Positions 54,350 to 63,821 of a stretch of DNA of 64,000 bases are shown here, piece after piece. Position numbers and translations under genes: made by a program. Numbering within the stretch: position 1 is the stretch's first letter; each line of letters starts with the position of its first letter. This DNA comes from an uncultured Corynebacterium sp. (GTDB taxonomy: Bacteria > Actinomycetota > Actinomycetes > Mycobacteriales > Mycobacteriaceae). The stretch is taken from NCBI RefSeq assembly GCF_946222305.1, contig NZ_CAMIHZ010000001.1, positions 1-64,000 on the forward strand. The letters are read 5' to 3'. The notes below the pieces were generated by a model. That model had not been told where the DNA came from, made no database searches, and worked only from the letters and a program-made list of their open reading frames with translations.

Positions 54350-55126
54350 GTGCCTGAAAAGAAGATCTTCCCTTACGCTCGGACCAGCGCCACGATCGAC
54401 GATCCTTCTGGAGCGCTCCAAAACTCAATCCAGAACGGTGCTTTCGAAAAACCCTGCCCTCACCCAGCAGGTTCGCCAGGGCTCGTCCAGGCACTGGAGC
54501 ACAACGGAAGACTCCCCGTCAACAGCGCTTTCGGTGGCTTGGGCGGTGGGCGCATCGTCCTCGGCGCCGTAGCAATCGGGTTAATTCTGGCCGGATTCTT
54601 TTTCGGTTTCTTCTCCATTACCCGCGGTGGCCCCAGCATCGTCGTTCCGATCGTGCTCCTTTTCATCGGTGGCGTACTGGGCGCAGTTGCGGCCTATAGC
54701 GTGCGGCTGCGCAGTCGCCGACTCCATCAACTTGGCGTGGCATGGCGTAACGGCTGGGTTCGCTTCGCGCCTGCGCGTGTGGGCGGCGTGTGGATCTCTA
54801 GCGCGAGCCAACACAATAACTCCGACGACTACACCCACGAGGTTCGCTACAACTTCCGCGCAATCGTAGAAGTTTTGCCAAATGACGGCGGAGAAAAATT
54901 CACTTTCGTCAGCAGCGAATTTTCAGCGCCTGCGGATGCCGATGGGAAGCCGTACAAGCTGCACCGTGCGGAAAACCCTCTGGATGTGCTCGAACCGGAG
55001 CACTTCAATGGCTGGACAATCGCGCGTTACCTCGCCCATGATCCCGCAGGCACGGCGACTATCAGCACCGATCTTTCAGCAGCTCAGGTCAAGGCTGGAG
55101 TCGAAGCCTCCACCGGGCAGTACTAA
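54350..55126 (+). CDS. Two-helix membrane protein of unknown function
   Basis: 258-aa protein from GTG 54350 (MPEKKIFPYARTSATI). A polar N-terminal 60 residues precede two adjacent helices (about 68-88, RIVLGAVAIGLILAGFFFGFF, and 96-116), then a soluble domain of about 140 residues with Trp and Tyr (GWVRFAPARVGGVW, VRYNFRAIVEVLPNDGGEKFTFVSSEFSAP). The topology resembles DUF3592-like proteins but no family is certain. Converges with the Lrp gene, 4 nt between stop codons. Confidence 0.72.
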   Translation: MPEKKIFPYARTSATIDDPSGALQNSIQNGAFEKPCPHPAGSPGLVQALEHNGRLPVNSAFGGLGGGRIVLGAVAIGLILAGFFFGFFSITRGGPSIVVPIVLLFIGGVLGAVAAYSVRLRSRRLHQLGVAWRNGWVRFAPARVGGVWISSASQHNNSDDYTHEVRYNFRAIVEVLPNDGGEKFTFVSSEFSAPADADGKPYKLHRAENPLDVLEPEHFNGWTIARYLAHDPAGTATISTDLSAAQVKAGVEASTGQY

Positions 55127-55130
55127 AATC

Positions 55131-55658
55131 CTAGGCTTTCTTGTCTGTGCGGGCGCGCGTGGGCGTCGAATCAAAAAGACCGTTGGAATCGGCAAACAAT
55201 TGCGCGCTGCGAAAGGGAATGCGGTGCCGCAACACAATATCGGTGCGGATGCGTTGCACGCCCTCGATCTGCAGAAACATTTGGCTGATGGACTCCAAGT
55301 GGTCGTGATCGCGGGCGACGACCCGGCACACAAGATCCAGTTCCCCCGCCATGGAATCCGCTTGCGTGACGACAGGGATTCGTGCGATATCGGCCACCAC
55401 CGCATCGAGATCACGCTGGTCGAGCGTGCAGTAGACGTAGGCACTCAGTGGATAACCGAGCTGTCCCAAATCCAGGTGAGGCGCGAAATCGCGGATCGCA
55501 CCGCTGGCGACGAATTTATCAATGCGATTCTGGATCGTAGCGCGCGCCATCCCCAGCTGTCGGGAGTATTCGCGCACTCCTGCCCGAGGTTGCTGGATGA
55601 GCAGCCGCAGCACCGCCTCGTCTACCGAGTCCAAGGGGGTTAAGGTTGGCTCTTTCAT
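55131..55658 (-). CDS. Lrp/AsnC-family regulator
   Basis: 175-aa feast/famine regulator. HTH at about 26-50 (GVREYSRQLGMARATIQNRIDKF), RAM/ligand domain at about 65-145 (YVYCTLDQRDLDAVVADIARI...MAGELDLVCRVVARDHDHLESI). It is divergent from the indolepyruvate oxidoreductase gene and likely controls it in response to an amino acid, by neighbourhood. ATG 55658. Confidence 0.88.
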   Translation of the reverse strand: MKEPTLTPLDSVDEAVLRLLIQQPRAGVREYSRQLGMARATIQNRIDKFVASGAIRDFAPHLDLGQLGYPLSAYVYCTLDQRDLDAVVADIARIPVVTQADSMAGELDLVCRVVARDHDHLESISQMFLQIEGVQRIRTDIVLRHRIPFRSAQLFADSNGLFDSTPTRARTDKKA

Positions 55659-55941
55659 GCTGTTTTATTGTATCGACGCCAAAAGCATTCGGATGCGTGT
55701 TTGCCTAAATGGCTAAAAATATTTCCTATGTGGGGTGCTGCATGCTGGCTTTCGATCGCGAAAAAGTAGCCAGTTGTTCATTTTCGTCTGTGTGATACCC
55801 CGGCGGATGGGCAATTGGTAGCGTGTCGCAAAGATTGTTTCCCCTGCAAAGGTAGCGGGGATAGCGTGGGGAGAAAGCTGTGACGCAGAACACAAGGTTG
55901 CGTTCACGAGCACCATCCACACACGCCGAGAACAGTAGGTG
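55659..55941. promoter_or_regulatory. Divergent control region, lrp-like gene and oxidoreductase gene
   Basis: 283 nt without a gene. It contains AAATATTT (near 55719), and a hairpin CTGGC-TTTCG-atcg-CGAAA...GCCAG (55745-55773). One variant of the dispersed motif, TATCGACGCC followed by AAAAG, lies near 55671. The palindromes are candidates for Lrp-type binding. Confidence 0.4.
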
Positions 55942-58900
55942 ATGACGATGACCTCCACCGTGCCAGGAAACACCATCTTGCCCAACTCCACCGGAAGCCG
56001 CGATGTGCTGGCGGATAAATACACCGCTAACACCGGCTCGGTTCACCTGACGGGTATTCAAGCTCTGGTTCGCATGATCCGCGACCGCTCACTGGCGGAT
56101 CGCGCGCGGGGGTTGAATACGGCAAGTTTCATTTCCGGTTATGAGGGCTCCCCTCTTGGCGGTTATGATCTCGAGCTTGCTCGACGTGCCACAATGCTCG
56201 GCGAGTTCAATGTCGTCCACAAGCCAGCCGTCAATGAGGAACTGGGTGCGACCGCGGCCGCGGGAAGTCAGCTCACTGGCGTGGGCAGCTTGCGCGATGG
56301 CATTGATGGAGTGGTCGGCTATTGGTACGGAAAGGCCCCGGGCTTGGACCGTTCGGCCGATGCGCTGCGTCACGCCAACCTGACCGGCACCAGCGGCAAG
56401 GGTGGCGCTGTGGCGATTGTCGGTGACGACCCAACAGCTAAGTCCTCCACCGTCCCTTCGAACTCCTCCCGGCTGTTGGCGGATTTGGGAATGCCGACCC
56501 TAGTACCCGCGGATTCCAGCGATATCCTCTCCCTCGGCAATCACGCCGCTTGGATGTCGCGCTACTCCGGTTTGTGGACCTCCTTGCGTGTCACCACTGC
56601 CGTCGCCGATGGCTCCAGCACCGTCACCCTCGATAGTGCCCCGGTGGCTCCGGATGTTGTCAATGATGAGCACACCCCCGATGCTCGTCTGTTGGGCAAG
56701 CGCCTTTTGGATCTTGACGCCACGCGCAGCGGCAAGCGCCTCCAGCGGGCACTCGAGTACGCCCGCGACCACGCACTGAACCGTTTCCTCCACATTGGTT
56801 CTGCGGACAAGGTAGGCATTATCTGTGCTGGGAACTCCGCCCTCGAGGTCGAACAAGAACTACGTCGCTTGGCTCACGGGTTTGAAGTAAAGACGTCCTC
56901 CGGCATCCCTCGCCACGTCCGCGTGCTTCGGTTGGGGATGACGTGGCCTTTGGATCGCGCGGAATTGGAACACTTCGCCAAGGGGCTCGAGCGCTTGATT
57001 GTGGTCGAGGAACTTGGCACCTTCCTGAACGAAACCGTACTCCAGACAATGTATGGCGCTTCCGTGCACCCGGAGATTCGCCAGGTCAACGATCCAACCA
57101 CTTCCCTGGCCAGGGAGCTGCGCGACGCCGGCATCGACATTGCTCCCCCACCGGCTGGCCCAACGCGCATTACCTTGCCCATCAACGTGGCCACTCGCGT
57201 GCCCCACTTCTGCTCTGGCTGCCCGCACAATGCGTCCACCCGCGCCAGTAAGGACACGCTGGTTGGCGCCGGAATCGGGTGCCACGCGATGGTGATGCTG
57301 ATGGATACCGAGCGTGTGGGTGATGTCATCGGCACTGCTCAGATGGGTGGTGAAGGTGCGCATTGGATCGGCATGGCTGGATTCCTCCAGGAAAAGCACC
57401 TTGTGCAAAACATGGGCGATGGAACCTTCCTTCACTCCGGTTCCCTAGCTCTGCGCGCGATGGTAGCAGCCAACGTGAACGTCACCTTGAAGTTGCTGCA
57501 CAACGGCACGGTCGCCATGACCGGCGGGCAGGACCCCGTGGGCCAACCCGGCTTCGCTGGTTTGATCGACATGGTCAAGGCTGAAAACCCCGCGAAGATC
57601 GTCGTGACCTCGGACGATGTACGTCGCACGCGCCGCCAGCTGCGTGGTCACCTCCACGACGTAGAAGTACGCGATCGCGGCGAACTCAGTGCAGTGCAGG
57701 AAGAGCTGGCCGCTACCCCGGGAGTGACCGTGCTGGTACACGACCAATTCTGTGCCGCGGAAAAGCGCCGTGCTCGCAACCGCGGGAAGATCGAACAATC
57801 CACTACGAAGGTCGTGATTAACGAACGCATCTGCGAGGGTTGCGGAGACTGTGGCGCAAAGTCTGGTTGCTTGTCCGTGCAACCCGTGGACACGCAGTTT
57901 GGTCGTAAGACAAAGATCGACCAAACCAGCTGTAATGCTGACTTCTCTTGCTTGGACGGTGACTGCCCGGCATTCACCACCGTGACCGTCGCACCGGAAG
58001 CACAGCGCGCTTCCACGCTGCGCGGTGGCCCAGCTGGAGTCGTCGATGCTGTCGGCGGGGCGTCGGTACCACAAGGTGGCTACGAAGTGCCGAGTCTGCA
58101 GCCTACTGACTTGCCTAAACCGACGATGCCCGACCTACTAAAATCTGCCGATGCGACGTGGAATGTCCGCGTGTCGGGTGTGGGTGGCACGGGCGTGCTT
58201 ACCTTGGCTGCGGTGCTGGCGACAGCCGCGCAATTGGACGGCCGCTACGTGCGCGGCAATGACATGACGGGCTTGGCACAAAAGGGGGGATCTGTGATCT
58301 CCGACCTGCGGATTTCCGCCCTGCCCTTGGACATGCCAGGTGCGGTGCCAACTGCCGGAGCGGATTTGATGTTCGCGCTCGATGGTGTGACGGGTGCGGA
58401 ACAAAACTCTCTGAAGGTTTGCAGCGGGCAGCGCACTACTGCCGTGGTTTCCAGTTCCGCGAGCCCCACTGGGCGGATGGTGACGGATGTGACCGCTCAA
58501 CGCCCAGACGGTGTGCAGTTGGCTGAAGCTATTGCCCAAAGTGCTCACCGCAAGGTGGTGACCGACGCGATGCTAGTTTCCCAAGCAACACTGGGAGCAA
58601 CGACGTTCCAGACCATGGTGGCGCTGGGCATGGCACTGCAGGCCGGAGCTGTGCCAGTGAGTGTGGATGCCATCGAGCGCGCGCTAACGGCTAATGGAAA
58701 GTCTGTGGAGAAAAACATTCAGGCCCTGCGGTGGGGGCGTATGATCATTGCCGATCCCCAGCGCGTGGAAAAATTGGTTGACCAATACCGCTCACAGCAG
58801 GATTTCTTAACGGTTCATGCACGTCCCGGCACGATCCGTCGAGTGATGGCGCAGTTGCCCGCTTTGGCGGGGCACTCCGCGTTGATCGAGACCATCGCCG

Positions 58901-59589
58901 TTCATGTCGATGAACTGCACCGTTGGGGATCTGAGGCCGACGCCACGCGCTACCTAACTGCGCTGTCCCGTATGGTGCGGGCGGAGACTCGGGCAACAAG
59001 CTGTGGGGTTGATAATGGTACTGCGCCCTTTGCATTGACCGAAGCCTTCGCCAAGGGACTGTTCAAGTTAATGGCGTACAAGGATGAATACGAGGTTGCC
59101 CGCTTGGCGACGGATTCCGGGTTCGCCAATTACGTGGCCGGGGAATTCGGCCAGGAGGCGGCAGACACTCTGACCTTCAAACTGCATCCACCGGTACTGC
59201 GGGCGTTGGGCATGGAGAAAAAGGTGGATCTCCCCCGTCGCTGGGCAGGGCCGGTACTCAAGGGGCTGGCAAAGATGAAGCCGCTGCGCGGTACGAAATG
59301 GGATCTGTTCGGATATGCAGATGTCCGTAAGCTGGAGCGGGAGCTGCGTGATGCATACGAAAACACCGTGCTCGCTGTGGCGGAAAATGCGACGGATGCT
59401 AAACACTTCGATCGCGCATATGACCTCGCGATGGCAGCCGATGGAGTTCGTGGCTACGAGGATCTGAAGCTAACTTCTGGGCGGGATCTGCTGGAGACGT
59501 TGGCTGTTGCTCGCCAAGAATTGCGACGGGGAAATGGTACCTCCCTACGCGCGGAACCACGCGGGGTCGAAACGAAAATACCAAACTAG
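55942..59589 (+). CDS. Single-chain indolepyruvate:ferredoxin oxidoreductase
   Basis: About 1,215-aa 2-oxoacid:ferredoxin oxidoreductase of the fused IOR type, oxidising aryl pyruvates to aryl-acyl-CoA. Order: IorA-like half with the TPP-binding CSGCPHNAST and GDGTFLHSG (about 430-500); a ferredoxin-like cluster near 630-680 with ERICEGCGDCG, SGCLSVQP, TSCNADFSCLDGDCPAF; then the IorB-like gamma domain from about 740 (VSGVGGTGVLTLAAVLA, GNDMTGLAQKGGSV); and a C-terminal DUF6537-like region. Start is ATG 55942, with GTG 55939 and ATG 55948 as alternatives. Probably used for Phe/Tyr/Trp breakdown. Confidence 0.88.
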   Translation: MTMTSTVPGNTILPNSTGSRDVLADKYTANTGSVHLTGIQALVRMIRDRSLADRARGLNTASFISGYEGSPLGGYDLELARRATMLGEFNVVHKPAVNEELGATAAAGSQLTGVGSLRDGIDGVVGYWYGKAPGLDRSADALRHANLTGTSGKGGAVAIVGDDPTAKSSTVPSNSSRLLADLGMPTLVPADSSDILSLGNHAAWMSRYSGLWTSLRVTTAVADGSSTVTLDSAPVAPDVVNDEHTPDARLLGKRLLDLDATRSGKRLQRALEYARDHALNRFLHIGSADKVGIICAGNSALEVEQELRRLAHGFEVKTSSGIPRHVRVLRLGMTWPLDRAELEHFAKGLERLIVVEELGTFLNETVLQTMYGASVHPEIRQVNDPTTSLARELRDAGIDIAPPPAGPTRITLPINVATRVPHFCSGCPHNASTRASKDTLVGAGIGCHAMVMLMDTERVGDVIGTAQMGGEGAHWIGMAGFLQEKHLVQNMGDGTFLHSGSLALRAMVAANVNVTLKLLHNGTVAMTGGQDPVGQPGFAGLIDMVKAENPAKIVVTSDDVRRTRRQLRGHLHDVEVRDRGELSAVQEELAATPGVTVLVHDQFCAAEKRRARNRGKIEQSTTKVVINERICEGCGDCGAKSGCLSVQPVDTQFGRKTKIDQTSCNADFSCLDGDCPAFTTVTVAPEAQRASTLRGGPAGVVDAVGGASVPQGGYEVPSLQPTDLPKPTMPDLLKSADATWNVRVSGVGGTGVLTLAAVLATAAQLDGRYVRGNDMTGLAQKGGSVISDLRISALPLDMPGAVPTAGADLMFALDGVTGAEQNSLKVCSGQRTTAVVSSSASPTGRMVTDVTAQRPDGVQLAEAIAQSAHRKVVTDAMLVSQATLGATTFQTMVALGMALQAGAVPVSVDAIERALTANGKSVEKNIQALRWGRMIIADPQRVEKLVDQYRSQQDFLTVHARPGTIRRVMAQLPALAGHSALIETIAVHVDELHRWGSEADATRYLTALSRMVRAETRATSCGVDNGTAPFALTEAFAKGLFKLMAYKDEYEVARLATDSGFANYVAGEFGQEAADTLTFKLHPPVLRALGMEKKVDLPRRWAGPVLKGLAKMKPLRGTKWDLFGYADVRKLERELRDAYENTVLAVAENATDAKHFDRAYDLAMAADGVRGYEDLKLTSGRDLLETLAVARQELRRGNGTSLRAEPRGVETKIPN

Positions 59590-59616
59590 ACCAAGCGGTC
59601 TGTTATCCTTGGGAGC

Positions 59617-60420
59617 ATGACATTCGTACTGTTGTGCCCTCGAGATGGTGAAGACGTCCTAGCTGCAGAATATGCGGACTTCATGCGCTTCACCGGCTTG
59701 CAGCCCGATGAGCTGCAACAACGTCCGCTGCGAACCGCGGATGCGCCTTTGGGGGATTTCACAAACGTCGAGGGAGTGTTCATCGGCGGCTCGCCCTTCA
59801 CCATTTCCACTCCCGAGGCCTACGGAGAATGGCAGGACGCGGTCTCGCGTCGCCTCACCGACTTCGTCGTGGAACGCGGGGTCCATGGTGACCTGCCAAT
59901 CTTCCTCGCATGCTACGGCTCCAGCATGTTGGCTCATTACCTCGATGGCAAGGTGACCGCCGACCATGCCGAAGAACCCGGATTGTCCGAGGTCGTTCTC
60001 ACCGAAGCGGGGCTCACCGATCCCCTGACCCACGATTTGCCCGGTGTTTTCTACGGCATGACCGGGCACAAAGACAGCGTGGAAGTATTGCCCACGGGTG
60101 CCACTCTGCTGGCCGACGGAAAGTCCTGCCCTGCCCAGTTGTTCCGTTTCGGCGACCACGTATGGGCCAGCCAATTCCACCCAGAAATGGATGATGCGGC
60201 CATGCGAACCCGCCTGTCGTTCTACGAGAACGCTGGGTACTGCGAACCCGATGAACTGGCCGAGACCTACGCGCGTTTACACGGCAATGACACTAGTCAC
60301 GCCAACAGTTTGTTGCGTCGCTTCGTCGAGTTTTGCCGAGAGAAGAAAAACACGGTCCAAACAGCACCATCCCAGGACATAGACGGGCCGTTCCCCCACG
60401 ACGGGGTGCTGGCCAAGTAG
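59617..60420 (+). CDS. Class I glutamine amidotransferase-like protein
   Basis: 267-aa GATase1-fold protein of the GuaA-amidotransferase-like group. The nucleophile Cys is in FLACYGSSM and the His in VWASQFHPEMD, with the Glu next to it, so the catalytic triad is complete. A C-terminal extension of about 65 residues has no known motif. ATG 59617 is 27 nt after the oxidoreductase stop, so co-transcription is possible. The acceptor substrate is unknown. Confidence 0.83.
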   Translation: MTFVLLCPRDGEDVLAAEYADFMRFTGLQPDELQQRPLRTADAPLGDFTNVEGVFIGGSPFTISTPEAYGEWQDAVSRRLTDFVVERGVHGDLPIFLACYGSSMLAHYLDGKVTADHAEEPGLSEVVLTEAGLTDPLTHDLPGVFYGMTGHKDSVEVLPTGATLLADGKSCPAQLFRFGDHVWASQFHPEMDDAAMRTRLSFYENAGYCEPDELAETYARLHGNDTSHANSLLRRFVEFCREKKNTVQTAPSQDIDGPFPHDGVLAK

Positions 60421-60438
60421 GCGACTACACTGCCACCT

Positions 60439-60708
60439 ATGAACGCAATTATCACGACCGCGGGACACGACCGCGTCGGCATTATCGCAGGAGTAGCTAC
60501 GGCTGCAGCGGAGCGCAACCTCAATATCCTAGACGTATCGCAGACCCTCATGGACAGCTACTTCACGATGATCATGCGTGTGCGAATCGATGAGGAACAC
60601 CCCGATATTGCCGGCCTGCAAGAGCACCTTGCGGAAGTCGGAGAGCGCCTCGGAGTGGTGGTACGCATCCAGTCCGAAGATCTGTTCACGTCAATGAACG
60701 AAATCTAG
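60439..60708 (+). CDS. ACT domain protein
   Basis: 89-aa stand-alone ACT domain ([20 protein letters not shown]...[22 protein letters not shown]). Such proteins bind small amino-acid-like ligands. It is found throughout bacteria directly before a UPF0210 gene and here too, 16 nt away. It may be that enzyme's regulatory subunit. Confidence 0.92.
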   Translation: MNAIITTAGHDRVGIIAGVATAAAERNLNILDVSQTLMDSYFTMIMRVRIDEEHPDIAGLQEHLAEVGERLGVVVRIQSEDLFTSMNEI

Positions 60709-60724
60709 GAAGAGGGGCCAAGCG

Positions 60725-62095
60725 TTGTCTAACGATCTAAAACTCGGTGCCCAAAACATCCTCAATGTCATTCAGATGATTGAGGACTATCGACTGGATA
60801 TTCGAACCGTCACCATGGGAATCTCCCTCATCGGTTGCACTCGCAACACCATGGAGGAAACGTGCCAGGCAGTATACGACCGAGTCACCACTCGAGCTGA
60901 ACGTCTCGTCGAGGTATGCGAAGGTCTCGAACGCGAACTCGGGATCCCCATCGTCAATAAGCGCATTTCCGTCTCCCCCGTATCCCTGGTGGCTGCTGGC
61001 GTGGCAGGCGACCCAGTGGATATTGCCAAAGCTCTCGACCGGGCCGCCAGCGAACTGGGCGTGAACTTCGTAGGCGGATACTCCGCCCTCGTGGAGAAGG
61101 GTGCCACCGAATCGGATGAGCGACTCATCCGCTCCCTACCCGAAGCATTGTCCGTCACCAGCTCCGTTTGTGGTTCTGTTAATGTCGCTACCTCTCGGGC
61201 CGGTATCAACATGGACGCTGTCGCGCTCATGGGCAACGTCATCAAAGAAGCGGCACTACTTACCAAGGACGAGTCCTCCATTGCTTGTGCGAAACTCGTC
61301 GTCTTCGCCAATGCGGTTGGCGATAACCCATTCATGGCCGGTGCTTTCCACGGAATCGAGGAGCCCGACACGATCATTTCCGTCGGTGTATCGGGCCCGG
61401 GCGTCGTCGACAACGCCATCGGCTCCCTGCAAGGCGCATCTCTCAACGAGGTTGCCGTGGAAATTAAGAAGGCCGCATTCAAGATCACCCGCGCCGGCCA
61501 GCTGGTCGGCACTCTGGCAGCCCAGCGCCTTGGGGTGCCTTTCGGAATTGTGGACTTGTCCCTGGCTCCGACTGCGGAAGTCGGTGACTCCGTGGCCCAC
61601 ATCCTCGAGCGGATGGGCCTTGACCAGGTGGGCACGCACGGCACCACCGCTGCCCTTGCATTACTCAACGATGCGGTGAAGAAGGGCGGCATGATGGCCT
61701 GCTCCCGCGTAGGTGGGCTGTCTGGTTCCTTCATCCCCGTCTCTGAGGATCAGGGCATGATCGACGCCGTTCGGGCCGGCACCATTTCCCTCGACAAACT
61801 CGAAGCCATGACATCGATCTGCTCAGTTGGTTTCGACATGATCGCCATTCCCGGTGATACTTCCGCGGAATTGATCTCCGGAATGATCGCGGATGAGGCT
61901 GCCATCGGCGTCATGAATCATAAAACAACCGCAGCTCGCCTCATTCCAGTTCCCGGCACCCAGCCGGGTGACGAGGTGAATTTCGGTGGCTTGCTGGGGT
62001 ACGCGCCGGTAATTCCGGTCACCCCCAAGGGCAATGATGCGTTCATTCTGCGCGGTGGATTCATCCCAGCTCCGGTGCACGGTTTCCGAAATTAA
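60725..62095 (+). CDS. UPF0210/DUF711 (PFL-like) protein
   Basis: 456-aa protein of the DUF711 family, structurally related to pyruvate formate-lyase but without a demonstrated reaction. Conserved blocks are [60 protein letters not shown], and [23 protein letters not shown] start at 60725 with GAGGGG upstream. Paired with the ACT protein. Confidence 0.88.
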   Translation: MSNDLKLGAQNILNVIQMIEDYRLDIRTVTMGISLIGCTRNTMEETCQAVYDRVTTRAERLVEVCEGLERELGIPIVNKRISVSPVSLVAAGVAGDPVDIAKALDRAASELGVNFVGGYSALVEKGATESDERLIRSLPEALSVTSSVCGSVNVATSRAGINMDAVALMGNVIKEAALLTKDESSIACAKLVVFANAVGDNPFMAGAFHGIEEPDTIISVGVSGPGVVDNAIGSLQGASLNEVAVEIKKAAFKITRAGQLVGTLAAQRLGVPFGIVDLSLAPTAEVGDSVAHILERMGLDQVGTHGTTAALALLNDAVKKGGMMACSRVGGLSGSFIPVSEDQGMIDAVRAGTISLDKLEAMTSICSVGFDMIAIPGDTSAELISGMIADEAAIGVMNHKTTAARLIPVPGTQPGDEVNFGGLLGYAPVIPVTPKGNDAFILRGGFIPAPVHGFRN

Positions 62096-62122
62096 TTTGG
62101 CGGTGAAACGGAAAAGGCGCAG

Positions 62123-63754
62123 CTACGCCAGCTCCACGATCTCCATGTAATCGTCAGACCAGAGGTCCTCGGTGCCATCGGGCAAGACAATGACCCGCTC
62201 TGGTTCGAGGGCTTTCACGGCGCCTGGGTCGTGGGTGACGAGGACGACCGCGCCGGTGTAGGTGCGCAAAGCATCCAGCACCTGCTCGCGGGATTGCGGA
62301 TCGAGGTTATTGGTCGGCTCGTCAAGCAAGAGCACGTTGGCCCGCGAGCTCACCAATGTGGCCAGTGCGAGGCGGGTTTTTTCACCACCGGAGAGGGTGC
62401 CCGCCGGTTGGTTCAATTGTTCCCCGCTGAACATGAAGGCGCCCAACAGACCACGCAAATCCTGCTCACCAGCATCGGGGCACGCCGCGATAGCGTTTTC
62501 CCACACGGACTTTTCGCCGTCGATTGTGTCGTGCTCCTGGGCGAAATAACCTACCTTCAGGCCGTAGCCGGAAACAATTCCACCCTCGCCATCCGTGCGT
62601 TCCACTCCCGCGAGCAGCTTCAGCAACGTGGTCTTACCCGCACCGTTGAAGCCGAGAACAACGACACGACTGCCTTTATCGATCGCCAAATCCACGCCCG
62701 CGAAAACTTCCAGCGAGCCGTACATCTTCGTCAACCCCTTGGCATTCATCGGGGTCTTGCCACATGGGGCGGGCTCGGGGAAGCTGATGGAAGCCACACG
62801 GTCTTCTATACGGACTTCGTCCAACTCCCCCATCATGCGATCCGCACGAGCAGCCATCTGCTTGGCAGCTTTCGCCTTGGTAGCTTTCGCCCCCAATTTA
62901 TCGGCCTGTTGGCGCAGAGCACTAGCTTTCTTTTCAGCATTCGCGCGCTCCCGCCGACGGCGAGCTTCGTCAGTCGCGCGGGCGTCAAGATACTTCTTCC
63001 AACCCATGTTGTATACGTCCGCCTCGCCGCGAACCGCATCGAGGAACCAAATCTTGTTACAGACGTCTTCGAGCAGTTCGACATCGTGGCTGATCATGAT
63101 CAACCCGCCCTCGTGTTTCGACAGGAAATCACGCAGCCACGTGATGGAATCCGCATCCAAGTGGTTCGTTGGCTCGTCCAACAAAAGCGTGGTGGCGGAG
63201 CGGCCGGAACCACTCGTAGCAGCGAAGAGAATTTGCGCCAACTCCACGCGGCGACGCTGACCACCCGAGAGTGTTTTTAGCTGCTGATCGAGCACGCGCT
63301 CGGGCAATCCCAGAGCATCGCAGATCCGAGCCGCCTCGCTATCAGCCTCATAGCCACCCAAGGCGTGGTAGCGCTCCTCCATACGGCTGTATTTGGCGAT
63401 AGCGGCATCGCGGGCAGAATCGGACGTCGTGGTTTCCATGATGTCTTGCTGCTTATCCATGGAACGCCGAATCTGGTCGAGACCGCGAGCAGACAGCACT
63501 CGGTCGCGAGCAGTCTGGTTGATATCACCTTCTTTCGAATCCTGCGGCAGGTACCCGATCTCACCACTGCGGGTGACGGACCCTCCATAAGGTTCGCCCT
63601 CACCTGCAAGGATGCGCATAGTCGTAGTCTTTCCTGCACCGTTTCGCCCGACGAGCCCAATTCGGTCACCCGGCTGCACACGTAGCATTTGGCCGGGCGC
63701 GTTCAACAGGGTGCGGGCCCCCACGCGCACCTCGAGGTCATTAGTCACAATCAC
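62123..63754 (-). CDS. ABC-F family ATPase
   Basis: 543-aa soluble twin-ABC protein of the ABC-F translation-factor class. First cassette: GRNGAGKTT, LSGGQRRR, LLLDEPTNHLD. Linker: an Arg/Lys/Ala-rich helix pair (about 255-315). Second cassette: GFNGAGKTT, LSGGEKTR, LLLDEPTNNLD. No membrane segments. It probably acts at the ribosome E site; antibiotic-resistance specificity is not evident. GTG 63754, with another GTG two codons later. Confidence 0.9.
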   Translation of the reverse strand: MIVTNDLEVRVGARTLLNAPGQMLRVQPGDRIGLVGRNGAGKTTTMRILAGEGEPYGGSVTRSGEIGYLPQDSKEGDINQTARDRVLSARGLDQIRRSMDKQQDIMETTTSDSARDAAIAKYSRMEERYHALGGYEADSEAARICDALGLPERVLDQQLKTLSGGQRRRVELAQILFAATSGSGRSATTLLLDEPTNHLDADSITWLRDFLSKHEGGLIMISHDVELLEDVCNKIWFLDAVRGEADVYNMGWKKYLDARATDEARRRRERANAEKKASALRQQADKLGAKATKAKAAKQMAARADRMMGELDEVRIEDRVASISFPEPAPCGKTPMNAKGLTKMYGSLEVFAGVDLAIDKGSRVVVLGFNGAGKTTLLKLLAGVERTDGEGGIVSGYGLKVGYFAQEHDTIDGEKSVWENAIAACPDAGEQDLRGLLGAFMFSGEQLNQPAGTLSGGEKTRLALATLVSSRANVLLLDEPTNNLDPQSREQVLDALRTYTGAVVLVTHDPGAVKALEPERVIVLPDGTEDLWSDDYMEIVELA

Positions 63755-63821
63755 AACGATTCACCCTATCAGCACCCGGTCGGGGCTCTGCACAGCCATC
63801 TCGCCCTACCGACGTGCGACA

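Noticed and set aside
60787..61734. A 315-codon minus-strand frame in the UPF0210 gene
   Set aside because: Low-complexity Ser/Thr/Pro/Ala shadow of a conserved family.
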